A stretch of 35,000 nucleotides of DNA from Chrysomallon squamiferum (GCA_012295275.1 CM022679.1:26059474-26094473), one strand, 5' to 3'; counted from the first letter of the stretch, positions 10,889 through 20,988 are shown. Numbers and translations: made by a program. Notes: generated by a model from the sequence alone, not told the origin.

Positions 10889-11006
10889 AAAAATAATAAA
10901 AAAAATAATAATTTTAAAAAAAAAAAATAATAATAAAGAGAAAAAATTAAATTAAGGACACCGAAGACAAAAAAAAAAAAAATAAAAAATAATAATAATA
11001 AAAAAA
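10889..11006 (+). repeat. A-rich low-complexity tract
   Basis: A with scattered T and G, including AATAATAAT. Simple A-rich DNA. Confidence 0.9.
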
Positions 11007-11029
11007 GGGATTTTCTTGTCAGGAACATT

Positions 11030-11420
11030 TAGAATATTTCGCAGACACGTGACGCGGCTGGTTTTGAAATCGCTACGTTCAGACTTGATAATCATGCCCG
11101 CGTTCTTTTCTCCGTTTTTTTTTTTTATTGCCGAAAGCCTGCGGCCAGAGTACAGAGTCCCAAGCCAGCCTTGATGCACGAGATAGCGTCTGTGATGAAT
11201 AGGTCTGCCGTGCGATCGGAGAGGTCCGGACCTGCGATACGCCGATACGCCTCACTGACTCGCTGAATGACTGACTGACTGACTACCTGGGGTCTTGCGA
11301 CACCTGACCGCTCGAAGCTTTGAAACAGACCAAGATATATTACCTGCGTGGAGGAGAATTATCGATTCCTATTCTACAGGTATTAGGCAATAACCTTGGA
11401 CCTTTCGGGTTGTCAGATGT
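11030..11420. promoter_or_regulatory. CpG-rich unique patch
   Basis: About 390 bases with many CpG. It contains an E-box CACGTG (11046-11051), a perfect 12-bp palindrome AGGTCCGGACCT (11222-11233) immediately followed by two tandem copies of CGATACGC (11235-11250), and a short (TGAC)n run at about 11268-11284. No protein-like frame. The contrast with the AT-rich flanks suggests functional constraint or low methylation. Confidence 0.4.
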
Positions 11421-11444
11421 TAAATTATTAATGTTGTAGTAAAA

Positions 11445-11640
11445 TTAAAAAAAAAAAAATAATAATTATATATATGTATATATATTTTTATGGAAATATT
11501 GAGAAGACGAGGAGATTGAAGATATATCCCAGGCTCTAAATAAATGAATGAATATATGAATATAAAATAAGTAATATATAAATAAGAAACAAATAATTTA
11601 AAAAAAAATGATATGTAAAAATACATATTCATATAATTTA
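11445..11640. repeat. A/T low-complexity sequence
   Basis: Poly(A), TATATA and AATA mixtures. No gene. Confidence 0.7.
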
Positions 11641-11694
11641 TCATTTAAATTCATGGATATAAATGCAAAAAAATCCACCACAACCATAAAAATA

Positions 11695-11697
<3 letters not shown>

Positions 11698-11744
<47 letters not shown>

Positions 11745-11767
11745 CAATAATAATAATAATAATAATA
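11698..11767 (+). repeat. (AAT)n microsatellite, 70 bp
   Basis: AAT array with one AACAAC interruption. Gives poly-Asn in translation. Confidence 0.97.
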
Positions 11768-11859
11768 TTTTATACTTCGGATCGGACTAATTTATTTGAT
11801 CAGATTTTATTTTAAGGGGAAAGAGTCAGACTCTTTTGTTTTTTCTTTATTTTTTTTTT

Positions 11860-12185
11860 CTTGCGTCTTCAGCGGTTATTTACCTGACCGCAAAAACGGA
11901 TACGCTACAGAAACGTTCACGTAAGACACCCACATGCGTATCTACGTATCGAATGACTCGACTCATCAAACAGTATCAGGCTGCCTGTCTAAATACATAT
12001 TATTTACGAATGACTGATTTGGCACACTCAAAGCACAGTCGTATTTATAAATGACGTTTTTGACACCGCAGGATTTGGCCACGGATTAAGAGAATTATCC
12101 CTGGTCTTTCCGGATTTACAATAAGCATCGCATGTGATGTTTACAGAACAAACGAACTCCTTCGTCATTAAACTCGTTAATTGTT
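11860..12185. promoter_or_regulatory. unique CpG-bearing patch, candidate regulatory DNA
   Basis: About 325 bases of balanced composition. GGATTAAGAGAATTATCC near 12081-12099 places two inverted K50-homeodomain-like cores (GGATTA and TTATCC) 6 bases apart. GGATTTGGCCACGG precedes it. A 72-codon frame (11836-12054) has no recognisable domain. Confidence 0.3.
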
Positions 12186-12196
12186 TAGGTTTTCTT

Positions 12197-12198
<2 letters not shown>

Positions 12199-12235
<37 letters not shown>
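12199..12235 (+). repeat. poly(T), 37 nt
   Basis: Uninterrupted T run, bounded by CTTTC and CAATATTG. AT-rich sequence with short TTA runs continues to about 12400. Confidence 0.95.
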
Positions 12236-12614
12236 CAATATTGAATCTTTTAGATTTAGGTTGTTTTAGCAAAAAATCTATTAAAAAAAAATTATTATTA
12301 TTATTATTTTATTTTCTTATATAAAACTTCAGAGTTAGTTCAAAGTATAAGTGAGTTTGTATAATAATAAAAAAATAATTTAATAAAAAAAACCCTGACA
12401 TTTATGTTAATTACACATCGGTGGATATTTGGTGCATATTTTATAGTTCAACGTCCATTAAATTAATGTCTATCGACCACGAAACTGCGTTCATAATTAC
12501 ATACTAGGGCAAAGATATTCGTCAAACCAGCATCATACATATTCATCTTATAACCAAACGCACTTTTAAAAGGCGAATATTACAACAACAACAACAACAA
12601 GAACCAAAAAGAAA

Positions 12615-12728
12615 ATGGCTACGGACGAAATAAACGAACTTGGGCTGATTAAAGCTGAGATATGCGTTTCGCCTTTGGCTATCCCACCTCGTAGAAAGCT
12701 TGTTTTCACAGATACCGGTGCGATATGA
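12615..12728 (+). CDS. possible 37-codon ORF or first exon (unconfirmed)
   Basis: ATG in strong animal start context (GAAAATGGCT: A at -3, G at +4), preceded by a CAA-rich leader (12582-12601). The frame runs 37 codons to TGA and starts MATDEINELGLIKAEI, with mixed charge and no repeat bias. It also has a donor-like GGTGCG near 12718 just before the stop, so a first coding exon is conceivable. I recognise no family. Frames of this length occur by chance, and the ATG also sits in an AAAATGGC motif of YY1 type. The flanking 12600-12950 is a unique patch with several CpG. Confidence 0.15.
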   Translation: MATDEINELGLIKAEICVSPLAIPPRRKLVFTDTGAI

Positions 12729-12955
12729 ACATTAAAATAGTTCTGGCATAAATGGGCAATTCGCCACTAGTGTATGTAAAAATCCTTTCTTTAATGGCAG
12801 CCTTTGAAGCGCTTGCCACGAAAGAACGACCATTACCCCAGTCTAAAGAGACTTAAATAACAGATCCGTGCTGAGATAGACTGCGACTCTCCCATTGTTC
12901 CGCTGACCTGCTGATAAAGAGAACTTCTCAACTGATGGTCACATTAGCATTTTTT
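12729..12955. other. unique patch, no gene seen
   Basis: Continuation of the 12600-12950 unique island (GGGCAATTCGCCACTAGTG, CCTTTGAAGCGC, GTTCCGCTGACCTGC). Mixed composition, no tandem repeats. Could be regulatory, with no direct support. Confidence 0.3.
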
Positions 12956-13090
12956 TTCTCTCTCTCCCTTTTTTTTAAAATTTATTTTTATTTTTAAATT
13001 TTTTTTTTTTTTTTTTTTTCGGTTAATATATTAGTTTCGTACGATGATTCATCACTTTTTTCGAAACAGGATGAGATTTTTTTTTTTTCT
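12956..13090 (+). repeat. T-rich tract
   Basis: CT then poly(T) runs with ATTTTTATTTTT interruptions. Confidence 0.85.
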
Positions 13091-13935
13091 CTACTTTATA
13101 TTATAAAAGAATATATCTGTATATTCTTCTTAATAATAGATGCAACGAAGCCAGGGCTAACTCCCAGCATGGTTTTCAGCTATTACTAATAAAATCTCCG
13201 CATGAAATTTTCGGGATAGCAACTGCAGCAATTCTCGTGTCAAGCTTTCTGCGATGTCCCAGGCCTACACCAACGTCGCTGGCCTCAACTGAAAATCTGT
13301 GCATCGTCTGTAACTTAATAAACATGAAGATATATATATCAGATTCTTGCTGCATAGTTTGAATTGTTCTGGGCTTTTTCTTCTTTTTTTTCTTCTTTTT
13401 TTTCCGAAGCAACTAAACTTGTTTTGTGTACATAGACACACACATAATTAATGAATTATTTATGTTAACGTTATGATATAATTTATATAAAATTTTTTTT
13501 AATTTTTTGTTTAAAATTTTGCTTCAATTATTCTAACTATAATGGCAAGATTCTTTAACAAAAGTCTAATAATAGTCGTGATATTCTAAAGCGATTCTTT
13601 TGTTCTTGTATAAATACCGGTATTGTTAGGTAGGTTTATTATGTTACCTGTGTTTGTTTTGTTTTTTTGTATAAGAAATTTAATAATATCATTAAAATCT
13701 GATTCCTTTATAGTGTCGTCTATGAAACTTACCATTAAAATGTTATCTTGGATTAATCTTTTTAACATGATCCGCCAGGAGGGTGTAAAAGAAAAGAGGG
13801 GGGTGTCTAAATAAATCTGATAACATGCATGTTTGTATCTACTTACATATCAATGGCAGTCTATAAATAGTGACTGTTTTTGAAGTTTACTTTGTGAGAA
13901 TTTAGCCATTAATAATTTACACGAAATTCAGATTC
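13091..13935. other. AT-rich unique DNA, no gene seen
   Basis: Unique sequence with a more balanced core at about 13140-13320 (CCCAGGCCTACACCAACGTCGCTGGCC). The minus-strand frame over this core (from 13412) begins in poly-Lys from a TTC-rich tract and shows no domain. Overlapping 60-63 codon frames at 13586-13814 are unremarkable. Confidence 0.45.
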
Positions 13936-14143
13936 TTATACACACATTCATACATACACAGATACACAGACACAGATACATACACATACACACACACACA
14001 CACATACATACACGCATTCATAAATAAATATATATATATATACACACATATATTATTATTATTATTATTATTATTTTATTTTCAAAATACAATTATCTAC
14101 TTTAATGACGAAGTAGTTCATTTGTTATGTAAACATCACAAGC

Positions 14144-14179
<36 letters not shown>

Positions 14180-14180
14180 T
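13936..14180. repeat. (CA)n, (ATT)n and (TA)n cluster
   Basis: CA-rich low complexity from 13936 to about 14012, TA at 14030-14041, ATT at about 14051-14075, unique bridge, then TA 14144-14169 passing into CA to about 14180. Confidence 0.93.
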
Positions 14181-14339
14181 CCACACCCAAAGATCCACAG
14201 ACACATATACATTTATACAAACATACCTATACAGATATATAAATCCAGAAGTAAATGTATCAGTCTTAACAGGCACCAACTTCATCACGTACGTACTATC
14301 ACTCACAGACACAAGCAGACCTGTGTGTAGACGTAACAT

Positions 14340-14985
14340 GCGCCGGCTCCTAATTTAATTAATTTTCTAACACACCGTGTATCACTCTCACACATCAGCC
14401 GTTGTCATCCGTCATCCCGTCCTCCTGTTTTAAACAAAACAAAAACACGACAACGTGAGCGCTGACGTATCGCCTGTCTCGGGAGTCGTAATCGGGGACA
14501 TGGCGTGACGTTCTGACATTGCGACGAACATCTAGGATGACGACACAAAGGACTCGCACAAGGGTTTCAAGGGAAAAACAACAGCTCCTCTTGTCCGCAG
14601 GTTCTGAAAATGCAGAAATAAATTTAAAAAAAAAAAAACAGGGCAGCACGTTAAGCCGTGGCGGTTCATGTCCCCGTGTTAATTATGAACATTGTCCTTT
14701 TTTTAAAACAGGGTTGCATCTGTCATTGTCGTGAACCGTGGTTCGGCGTTGTAGTCATCAACGTCGCCACGGCGAAGCCCTTTTTGCAGAAAATGATACC
14801 TGTAGCGTTGTAATTAAGTCCATTGAAGAAGGGCAAGCCGGTGTCATGTGTTGCCGCTGTTGTTCAGACTGGGAGGGTTGACGTATCTCGCTATCGTGAT
14901 GGGAAAGTTGAGAAAAAATGTTTAGACTCGGAGGACTGGTGATGAACTGGGTCAGAAGAACGAGCTGAGGTTGTTTTCTTTCTTT
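14340..14985. promoter_or_regulatory. CpG-bearing unique island
   Basis: About 640 bases with abundant CpG compared with its surroundings (GAGCGCTGACGTATCGCC, GTGGTTCGGCGTTG, CGTCGCCACGGCG) and no tandem repeats beyond one 12-nt A run. TGACGT-type bZIP half-sites occur near 14463 and 14880. Frames of 71-84 codons overlap on opposite strands and share no family. I read it as candidate cis-regulatory or promoter DNA. Confidence 0.4.
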
Positions 14986-14986
14986 A

Positions 14987-15412
<426 letters not shown>

Positions 15413-15752
15413 TTTCAATGGAAGTAGATTTATAGACGAGACACCAGGTTATTAAAAACTGTAACTTACATTTATATTTTTCTGTTTTTTTCAATGGAAA
15501 CAGAATTAAAATATAAACCACAGACCAATTAATGAAATGAAAATGACTGTTATCTATCTCACACCAATAATTACAAAGTGGGAACGAAAGATTATATCTA
15601 TCTCAGTTTCGCTGGAAATACAATTAAAACAGAAGTTTTATACAGAAAAATGTGCATTGGGATGTGTTTCATACGTTTTTCAAAGGAAACAGAATTTCAA
15701 ATAAACTCAACACATGCTGCAATAATAACGTACCTGAAATTGTAACTGTAAC
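15413..15752 (+). repeat. four diverged copies of a TTTCNNNGGAA motif block
   Basis: Related segments begin at 15413 (TTTCAATGGAAGTAGATTTA), 15489 (TTTCAATGGAAACAGAATTA), 15607 (TTTCGCTGGAAATACAATTA) and 15678 (TTTCAAAGGAAACAGAATTT). Spacings are 76, 118 and 71. Similarity extends about 25-30 bases per copy, so an old tandem duplication with a unit near 75 bases is plausible. Not previously obvious as a microsatellite. Confidence 0.5.
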
Positions 15753-15838
15753 AAATATCCGGCCATCACTCATTAACATTTAATTATAATACAAAATAAG
15801 TAATCCCGGCGGCTTGTAAATTGAGCATTGCTATCAAT

Positions 15839-15858
15839 CATCCATGTTGACATGGATG
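15839..15858. repeat. perfect 9-bp palindrome with 2-nt centre
   Basis: CATCCATGT and ACATGGATG are exact inverted copies separated by TG. The overlapping ATCAATCA (15833-15840) matches a Pbx/Hox-type TGATTGAT site on the minus strand. Confidence 0.8.
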
Positions 15859-15935
15859 GGCTCTCACATCCAGTTGGAGGGTCGTGTACGTGTGTCCTGG
15901 GCCAGTTTTCGAACGGTGATTCATCGGATACGGTC

Positions 15936-16011
15936 AAACGTAAACCTCAAAAACAAACGTAAGTCTCAAAAACAAACGTAAGTCTCAAAAACAAACGTAA
16001 GCCTCAAAAAC
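15936..16011 (+). repeat. 19-bp minisatellite, four units
   Basis: Four contiguous 19-base units of consensus AAACGTAAGTCTCAAAAAC (starts 15936, 15955, 15974, 15993). The outer two differ from the inner two only in the central bases (AACC, GTCT, GTCT, GCCT). The unit contains ACGTAAG, and GTAAGT resembles a donor site repeated in register, which is probably incidental. Confidence 0.95.
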
Positions 16012-16261
16012 GAATTCAGAACGTTTAAATTTTCATTACGTCTCATAAAGTGTTTGCAAAAATGTGTTATAAGAATCAAGGTCTGTGGCTTGTTGTATGC
16101 GGAAATCACGAGTTATGCACCGAATTATTTTAGTTATTGGGTCAGTGATTAAGGCGAATGTAATGCCATTAAAATTCAACTCATTAAGTTAATATGATAA
16201 ATAGACCAGGAATGGATTTATATATAAGTAAGAGGCACCCATTTTGTGAATTTTCAAAATA
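16012..16261. other. unique DNA, no gene seen
   Basis: About 250 AT-rich bases with no supported feature. Confidence 0.4.
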
Positions 16262-16330
16262 TTAATAATAATAATAATAATAATGATGATGATGATGATG
16301 ATGATGATGATAATTATTATTATTATTATT
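16262..16330. repeat. (AAT)n-(GAT)n-(ATT)n palindromic triplet array
   Basis: AAT units (to about 16284), then nine or so GAT units, then ATT units from about 16313. The first and last blocks are complementary, so a hairpin with a GAT loop is possible. Confidence 0.93.
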
Positions 16331-16361
16331 ACAACCACTACTACAGCTACTAATAACAACA

Positions 16362-16464
16362 AAAATAAATAAATAAGCAAATGAATAAATAAATAAATAA
16401 ATAAATAAGCAAATGAATAAATAAATAAATAAATAAATAAATAAATACATAAATAAATAAATAA
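16362..16464 (+). repeat. (AAAT)n with AAGCAAATG interruptions
   Basis: Tetranucleotide array in which AAGCAAATGAAT recurs twice about 32 bases apart, showing a higher-order duplication within the array. Confidence 0.95.
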
Positions 16465-16676
16465 AATGCCATATTTTCTTTTCAATTTCTGTCTCAGCTG
16501 AACTGCCAAACATTCCCCATTTAAAAACTCACACTGAAGGTCGACATGTGGTTATTATTGTTTCTTCTTATACTTAGCTAAAACACATTACATAAGGTTG
16601 TAACTTACAAGAATTTACATTCAAGGGGAATTACGCCATTGTGGACCAGGTAACGTTTGTTATGTAGCAAAGAAAC
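16465..16676. other. unique DNA, no gene seen
   Basis: Mixed AT-rich sequence. TTACGCCATTGTGGACC near 16631-16647 is its most GC-rich part. Confidence 0.35.
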
Positions 16677-16727
16677 GAGATTTGAACGCACAATGAGTGA
16701 CATAACAACATTTTCACGACTGGGCTG
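16677..16727 (-). mobile_element. possible tRNA-derived SINE fragment
   Basis: On the minus strand CAGCCCAGTCGT (complement of 16716-16727) matches 10 of 12 positions of the pol III A-box pattern TRGCNNAGTNGG. After about 28 bases it is followed by GTTCAAATCTC (complement of 16677-16687), close to the B-box GGTTCAAATCCC. Order and spacing fit a tRNA-type internal promoter. The T-arm stem does not pair well, so it is not a functional tRNA. A decayed SINE head is the likely reading. Confidence 0.35.
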
Positions 16728-16913
16728 GCTCTTTCTTGGATTTCTCAATAAATCAGCTCAGGTATAATAATAATTTTTTTGCACTCGTTATTTTCCCTCT
16801 TGGTCAGCTGTTGATTTTGTAAAGACGTATGTTACGCGACTGTACAATGGTTTCATTGAATTTATGTTAATTTAGTTGTCACCTTGTGTTTTTTTTTCTT
16901 TTTTATATTCTCT

Positions 16914-16948
16914 AAAAAAAAAAAAAAAAAAAAAATAAAAAAAAAAAA
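16914..16948 (+). repeat. poly(A) with one T
   Basis: A run of 35 bases with a single T interruption, preceded by poly(T)/CTTTT sequence that could pair with it. Confidence 0.95.
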
Positions 16949-17029
16949 GATTCGATTTGTTGTTATTCAGATCGAATCGTACGGTTACAGGGTTTGAAAA
17001 GAAGTGATTGGAGTATGTGAATTTATTTC

Positions 17030-17032
<3 letters not shown>

Positions 17033-17122
<90 letters not shown>
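17033..17122 (+). repeat. (TC)n, 90 bp
   Basis: Uninterrupted TC dinucleotides, second of two long CT tracts only 2 kb apart and in the same orientation. Confidence 0.98.
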
Positions 17123-17125
<3 letters not shown>

Positions 17126-17993
17126 CTCTGTCTTATTAATAAAGATTTCTAATCCTAGGTCCGAACCTTGTTGTTGATGTATCAACTCTTAACTTTCGAT
17201 CTTCTTTTTCTAATTCATTAACATTCTAAACCTCCGTAATCTGAGTAGAAGAATACACACATTTTATTAAATTCGGTTGTTCATGTAGACGAGTTACTGA
17301 AACCAACGCACTGTAAATTATCACAGTTCATATAATAATTCGAAATTTATGCTACATTCTAGTTTGGCTGTACTTCACACAGGCACACAACAAGTGCATT
17401 ATGACTAATACAGAACAATCTACAATTCAATATGATTACATCAGTTCAGCAAACAACTGAAAGCTAAAGCCTCATTCTGACACTCGACAAGCTGTTTCCA
17501 TTTCTTTCCTCTGTTTATTGTTGTCCCATTTCTTTGGGGCTTTTTTTTTTTTTTTTTTTTTTTTTACAGTAAAGAAATAATAAAATACAAAAATCGTAAG
17601 GAATTTTCATTGTCAAGGCTAAAAAGATATTTACGCTCCTTGGGATATTTCGTTAAAAAAAGGGATGGGCCGGTTGCGTAAAGAGTATTGCACCTAAACG
17701 CATGTAACCAGTAAAAGCCTGTTAAACAAAAGCGAATCAGTCGTCAAGAGAATATCATTTATGGAGGAATAATAAAATATGGCCGACTGTTTGAAAACTA
17801 GCAACATCAAATGTTGGTTTAAACGTTACTGTATATGAATGAAATCTCAGTATTTTGTTTTTGAAATCTTTATTTAAAACAGTTTAATATAAAGAGAATA
17901 ATTATTATATTTGTAGATGTGGGTATTAGAATATCTGCTTTAAAAAGCCAGTATTTAAACTATCAGTCGTACCTGACTTGGACACGTTAATGA
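17123..17993. other. unique DNA with 25-nt poly(T), no gene seen
   Basis: AT-rich unique sequence on both sides of poly(T) 17541-17565. AATATGGCCGAC near 17777 and GGGATGGGCCGG near 17661 are the main GC-bearing spots. No gene supported. Confidence 0.45.
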
Positions 17994-18052
17994 TACTACT
18001 ACTACTACTACTACTACTACTATTACTACTGCTACCATCACCACCACCACCA
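17994..18052 (+). repeat. (CTA)n passing into (CAC)n
   Basis: CTA triplets, then CTG/CCA and CAC triplets ending CCACCACCACCATG. Confidence 0.93.
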
Positions 18053-18154
18053 TGACCATTACTGTTATTAAAAAAAAATTGTTATTCTTCATCGGTCATC
18101 GTCTTCATTTACTTATTCTTCTTTTTCGTCTTCTGCAATATTTGTTATGTATAT

Positions 18155-18193
18155 ATAAATTAATAAATAAATAAATAAATTACACAGAAAACG

Positions 18194-18224
<31 letters not shown>

Positions 18225-18238
18225 TAATAAAAAAAATT
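18155..18238 (+). repeat. (TAAA)n and poly(A)
   Basis: TAAA units at about 18158-18180 and poly(A) at 18194-18217, followed by AATAATAAT. Confidence 0.92.
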
Positions 18239-18573
18239 ACAGATCAGAAAGCTATTTGCATTATTCGATCCAAATATCATCCAGTTCAGAAAACAAAATC
18301 TTAACCAACAAGTGTTTTCCCCTCCAGTTCACGGTGACTAATTATAGATTTCACTACGATTGGCTGGCTTTTGTTTTTTCTCGAACTCCCACGCAATAAA
18401 TGAGTTCATTGCGCGTTTATATTTACAAAACCCTTCCGTTCTGCTTCTGTGACTACAAATACAAACATGTAGTAAATCGTAACAGTCTCACCGTGACGGC
18501 GTTCCGTTAGTCCGGACAATTAAAATACCTGTATGTGGTGCAAAGGGAAACGCGTTTGAATTTCATTATGTTC

Positions 18574-18578
<5 letters not shown>
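18239..18578. promoter_or_regulatory. unique mixed-composition patch
   Basis: About 340 repeat-free bases. ACGATTGGCTGG near 18356-18367 is a CCAAT box in reverse (CCAATCGT), flanked by ACTAATTATAG (homeodomain-like TAATTA) near 18339. CpG reappears near 18490-18520 (ACCGTGACGGCGTTCCG). Regulatory function is possible but not shown. Confidence 0.3.

Positions 18579-18619
<41 letters not shown>
18579..18619 (+). repeat. poly(T), 41 nt
   Basis: Uninterrupted T run. Confidence 0.96.
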
Positions 18620-19070
18620 CTCTCGCGAATGCACTTCCGTCACAATGGTAAAAATTTTATAGGTGAATTAAATATCTGATAGTTATTATGGAAAGGGCTG
18701 GGTCAGGTTTGGAGCCGTGTCAAAAGTCATGAGTGTAAATGCATGCAGTTTAAGAAATAAACTAGGAAAGGAAATCATGAATATTAATTATATTAATTCA
18801 TTTGAAATATTAAAGCAAAAATGATATTCAGTGGTGGTATACAGTGGAATGAATGAATGAATGAATGAATAAATAAAATAAGAATAAATAATGGAAAATA
18901 AAGAGGAAGAAAGAAAGAAATCTAACAGCTGTATTCTGGTTCAGTATTTAAATTATGAAACACAAATCAACACTCTAACTTACTATTAAAACCTTGTTAA
19001 TGTATTAAATTTTCTATATCACTGAATAACAGTTATGTAGAAAATTTATTTCTGTCAAGGATCCAAAAAC
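18620..19070. other. AT-rich unique DNA with short (GAAT)n
   Basis: Unique sequence, with GAAT repeats at about 18847-18870. No gene. Confidence 0.5.
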
Positions 19071-19138
19071 ATATATATATATATATTTTTTTAATTTGTT
19101 AATAGTTGTTGCAATTTATGACTGGGTTGTCCTAAATA

Positions 19139-19220
19139 TTCATTCATTCATTCATTCTTCTTCTTCATATTATTATTATTGTTATTGTTGTTGTTGTTGT
19201 TACTGTTGTTACTGTTGTTA

Positions 19221-19258
<38 letters not shown>

Positions 19259-19262
19259 GTTG

Positions 19263-19305
<43 letters not shown>

Positions 19306-19322
19306 TACTGTTATTATTATGT
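19139..19322 (+). repeat. (ATTC)n, (TTC)n, (TTA/TTG)n array
   Basis: ATTC units to about 19156, then a 155-base mixture of TTA and TTG triplets. The Tyr/Cys-rich 130-codon frame across it is a repeat artefact. Confidence 0.96.
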
Positions 19323-19500
19323 AGACAGAAGAGCCCGTGTTAAGAGATTGACATTTTTGGGGGCATACATTTTACTTTTGTATTCCATCTTAAAATATAT
19401 AATTATTTTTGAAAAGTGGAGTCTATTGAATCTTTACAATTTCTGTACCAATATATTTTTTTTCTATACACAATCACGAGGGTTTTGAGTTAAAGAATTG
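19323..19500. other. unique AT-rich DNA, no gene seen
   Basis: Short AT-rich interval between two repeats. Nothing supported. Confidence 0.4.

Positions 19501-19534
<34 letters not shown>
19501..19534 (+). repeat. poly(A), 34 nt
   Basis: Uninterrupted A run. Confidence 0.96.
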
Positions 19535-19537
<3 letters not shown>

Positions 19538-19929
19538 CGGGTAGCTTTATAGAAATATGAAATAGTTTTCTTTACAACACCCATGCGAATTTCTTTTTAA
19601 ACCACACCCTGACAAAATCAACCCTTTTGTTGCGACAAGCAATTTGTTACAAGCGGAATTGTGGCCTTAAATTAGAGGCATAGAAACTTTTCGCGTGTTT
19701 TTGCAAAGAGCGAAGCGCGCATCGTAATTTGCGATAATTTTCGTAAAAATGAAAACTCTATTATGCTCGAGAGAAATGTACATAGTAGGAAATACCTCAC
19801 TGTCATGGCAGATAATAGATGTTTATTTCGTTTTTTGGCCCGTGCTTTGCCTTTCAAATGATAAAAATGTATGATAATGTCTGAGATTAGTGTTTTTTCT
19901 GTTGCAAGATGACACGGCGAAATATTAAC
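19535..19929. promoter_or_regulatory. unique patch, candidate regulatory DNA
   Basis: About 390 repeat-free bases flanked by poly(A) tracts. It includes TTGTTGCGACAAGCAA (bZIP/C/EBP-like), GAATTGTGGCC (Runt-type TGTGG core) and GAGCGAAGCGCGC. Evidence is motif-level only. Confidence 0.25.
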
Positions 19930-19934
19930 AAAAA

Positions 19935-19966
<32 letters not shown>

Positions 19967-19987
19967 AAAAAAAGAGAAGAGGAAGAA

Positions 19988-20049
<62 letters not shown>

Positions 20050-20080
20050 TAATAAGAATAAGAATAAGAATAAGAATGAA
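19930..20080 (+). repeat. A-rich tract, (AAT)n, (AAGAAT)n
   Basis: A run with G interruptions to about 19972, AAT array 19989-20047, then AATAAG hexamers to about 20078. Confidence 0.96.
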
Positions 20081-20114
20081 ATAAGAATAGTAGTGATCAT
20101 GGTGAACTAGAATT

Positions 20115-20128
20115 TATAAATTGAACAT

Positions 20129-20199
<71 letters not shown>

Positions 20200-20211
20200 G
20201 TTCAATTTATA
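20115..20211. repeat. TA-cored inverted repeat, 15-bp perfect arms
   Basis: TATAAATTGAACATT (20115-20129) and AATGTTCAATTTATA (20197-20211) are exact inverted copies enclosing about 67 bases that are almost all TA dinucleotides. The unit could extrude as a cruciform. It recalls the 3141-3350 element in layout (unique arms, TA-rich interior) though the arm sequences differ. Confidence 0.8.
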
Positions 20212-20230
20212 TATATAAATATATATAAGA

Positions 20231-20291
20231 AACACACACACTCGTGTATGCATACACATCACACACACAAACACACACACACACACACACA
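20231..20291 (+). repeat. (CA)n microsatellite, interrupted
   Basis: CA-rich, broken by CTCGTGTATGCA and ATCA. Ends at ACAATCACATC. Confidence 0.93.
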
Positions 20292-20309
20292 ATCACATCA
20301 TGTTACTAT

Positions 20310-20560
20310 TTACTATTTACTTGTCTATCTCTCTGACTTCACCGAAGTTGACCCTGTTGCGGTCAACGACGTCAGGTCGTATTTTGATGCAGAAAAAAAA
20401 TAAAAATAATAAAACGTGCACGTTATATTTTTATCTGTCCGCTTTACCAGCCAACCATTGCACGGACTCGCGACCGTAAGCTATGCGGAAATGAAGACTT
20501 CAGTTCGTCTATCCATGCCATTTAGTTCTTCATGAGTAATTGTATTTGTAAACAAGCGTA
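20310..20560. promoter_or_regulatory. unique patch with inverted TGACC/GGTCA
   Basis: Repeat-free sequence with GTTGACC (20347-20353) and GGTCAAC (20361-20367) as perfect inverted copies seven bases apart. This arranges two nuclear-receptor-type half-sites as an everted repeat. GACGTCAGGTCG follows at 20369-20380. GC content and CpG are above local background. Confidence 0.3.
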
Positions 20561-20605
20561 GAGAGAGAGAGAGAGAGCGATGGTTGAGTAGATAGAGATG
20601 AGAGA

Positions 20606-20728
<123 letters not shown>

Positions 20729-20988
20729 TAAAAATGATTTATGGCTCGGGATTCTTCAGCTGAAATCCTCGAGCATACTTCAGAAACAAGAGTGGTGGAG
20801 GTTGATATAATTAAACACGATTTAAAAAAAAGAAAAAGAAATCGCTGAATTTTATTTTTTTCAAAGAAAGATGAATGGACGGGCGGATGGATAATAAACG
20901 TAAGAAAGTTGTGTGTATTAGTGATGTAGTAAGTTGGAGTGTTTGATTTTGCGGTTTCCGTTTTTGGAATTTGATAATATTACGTGTG

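Noticed and set aside
15936-16011. CRISPR-like reading of the regularly spaced 19-base repeats
   Set aside because: Units are contiguous with no spacers, and the setting is animal nuclear DNA.
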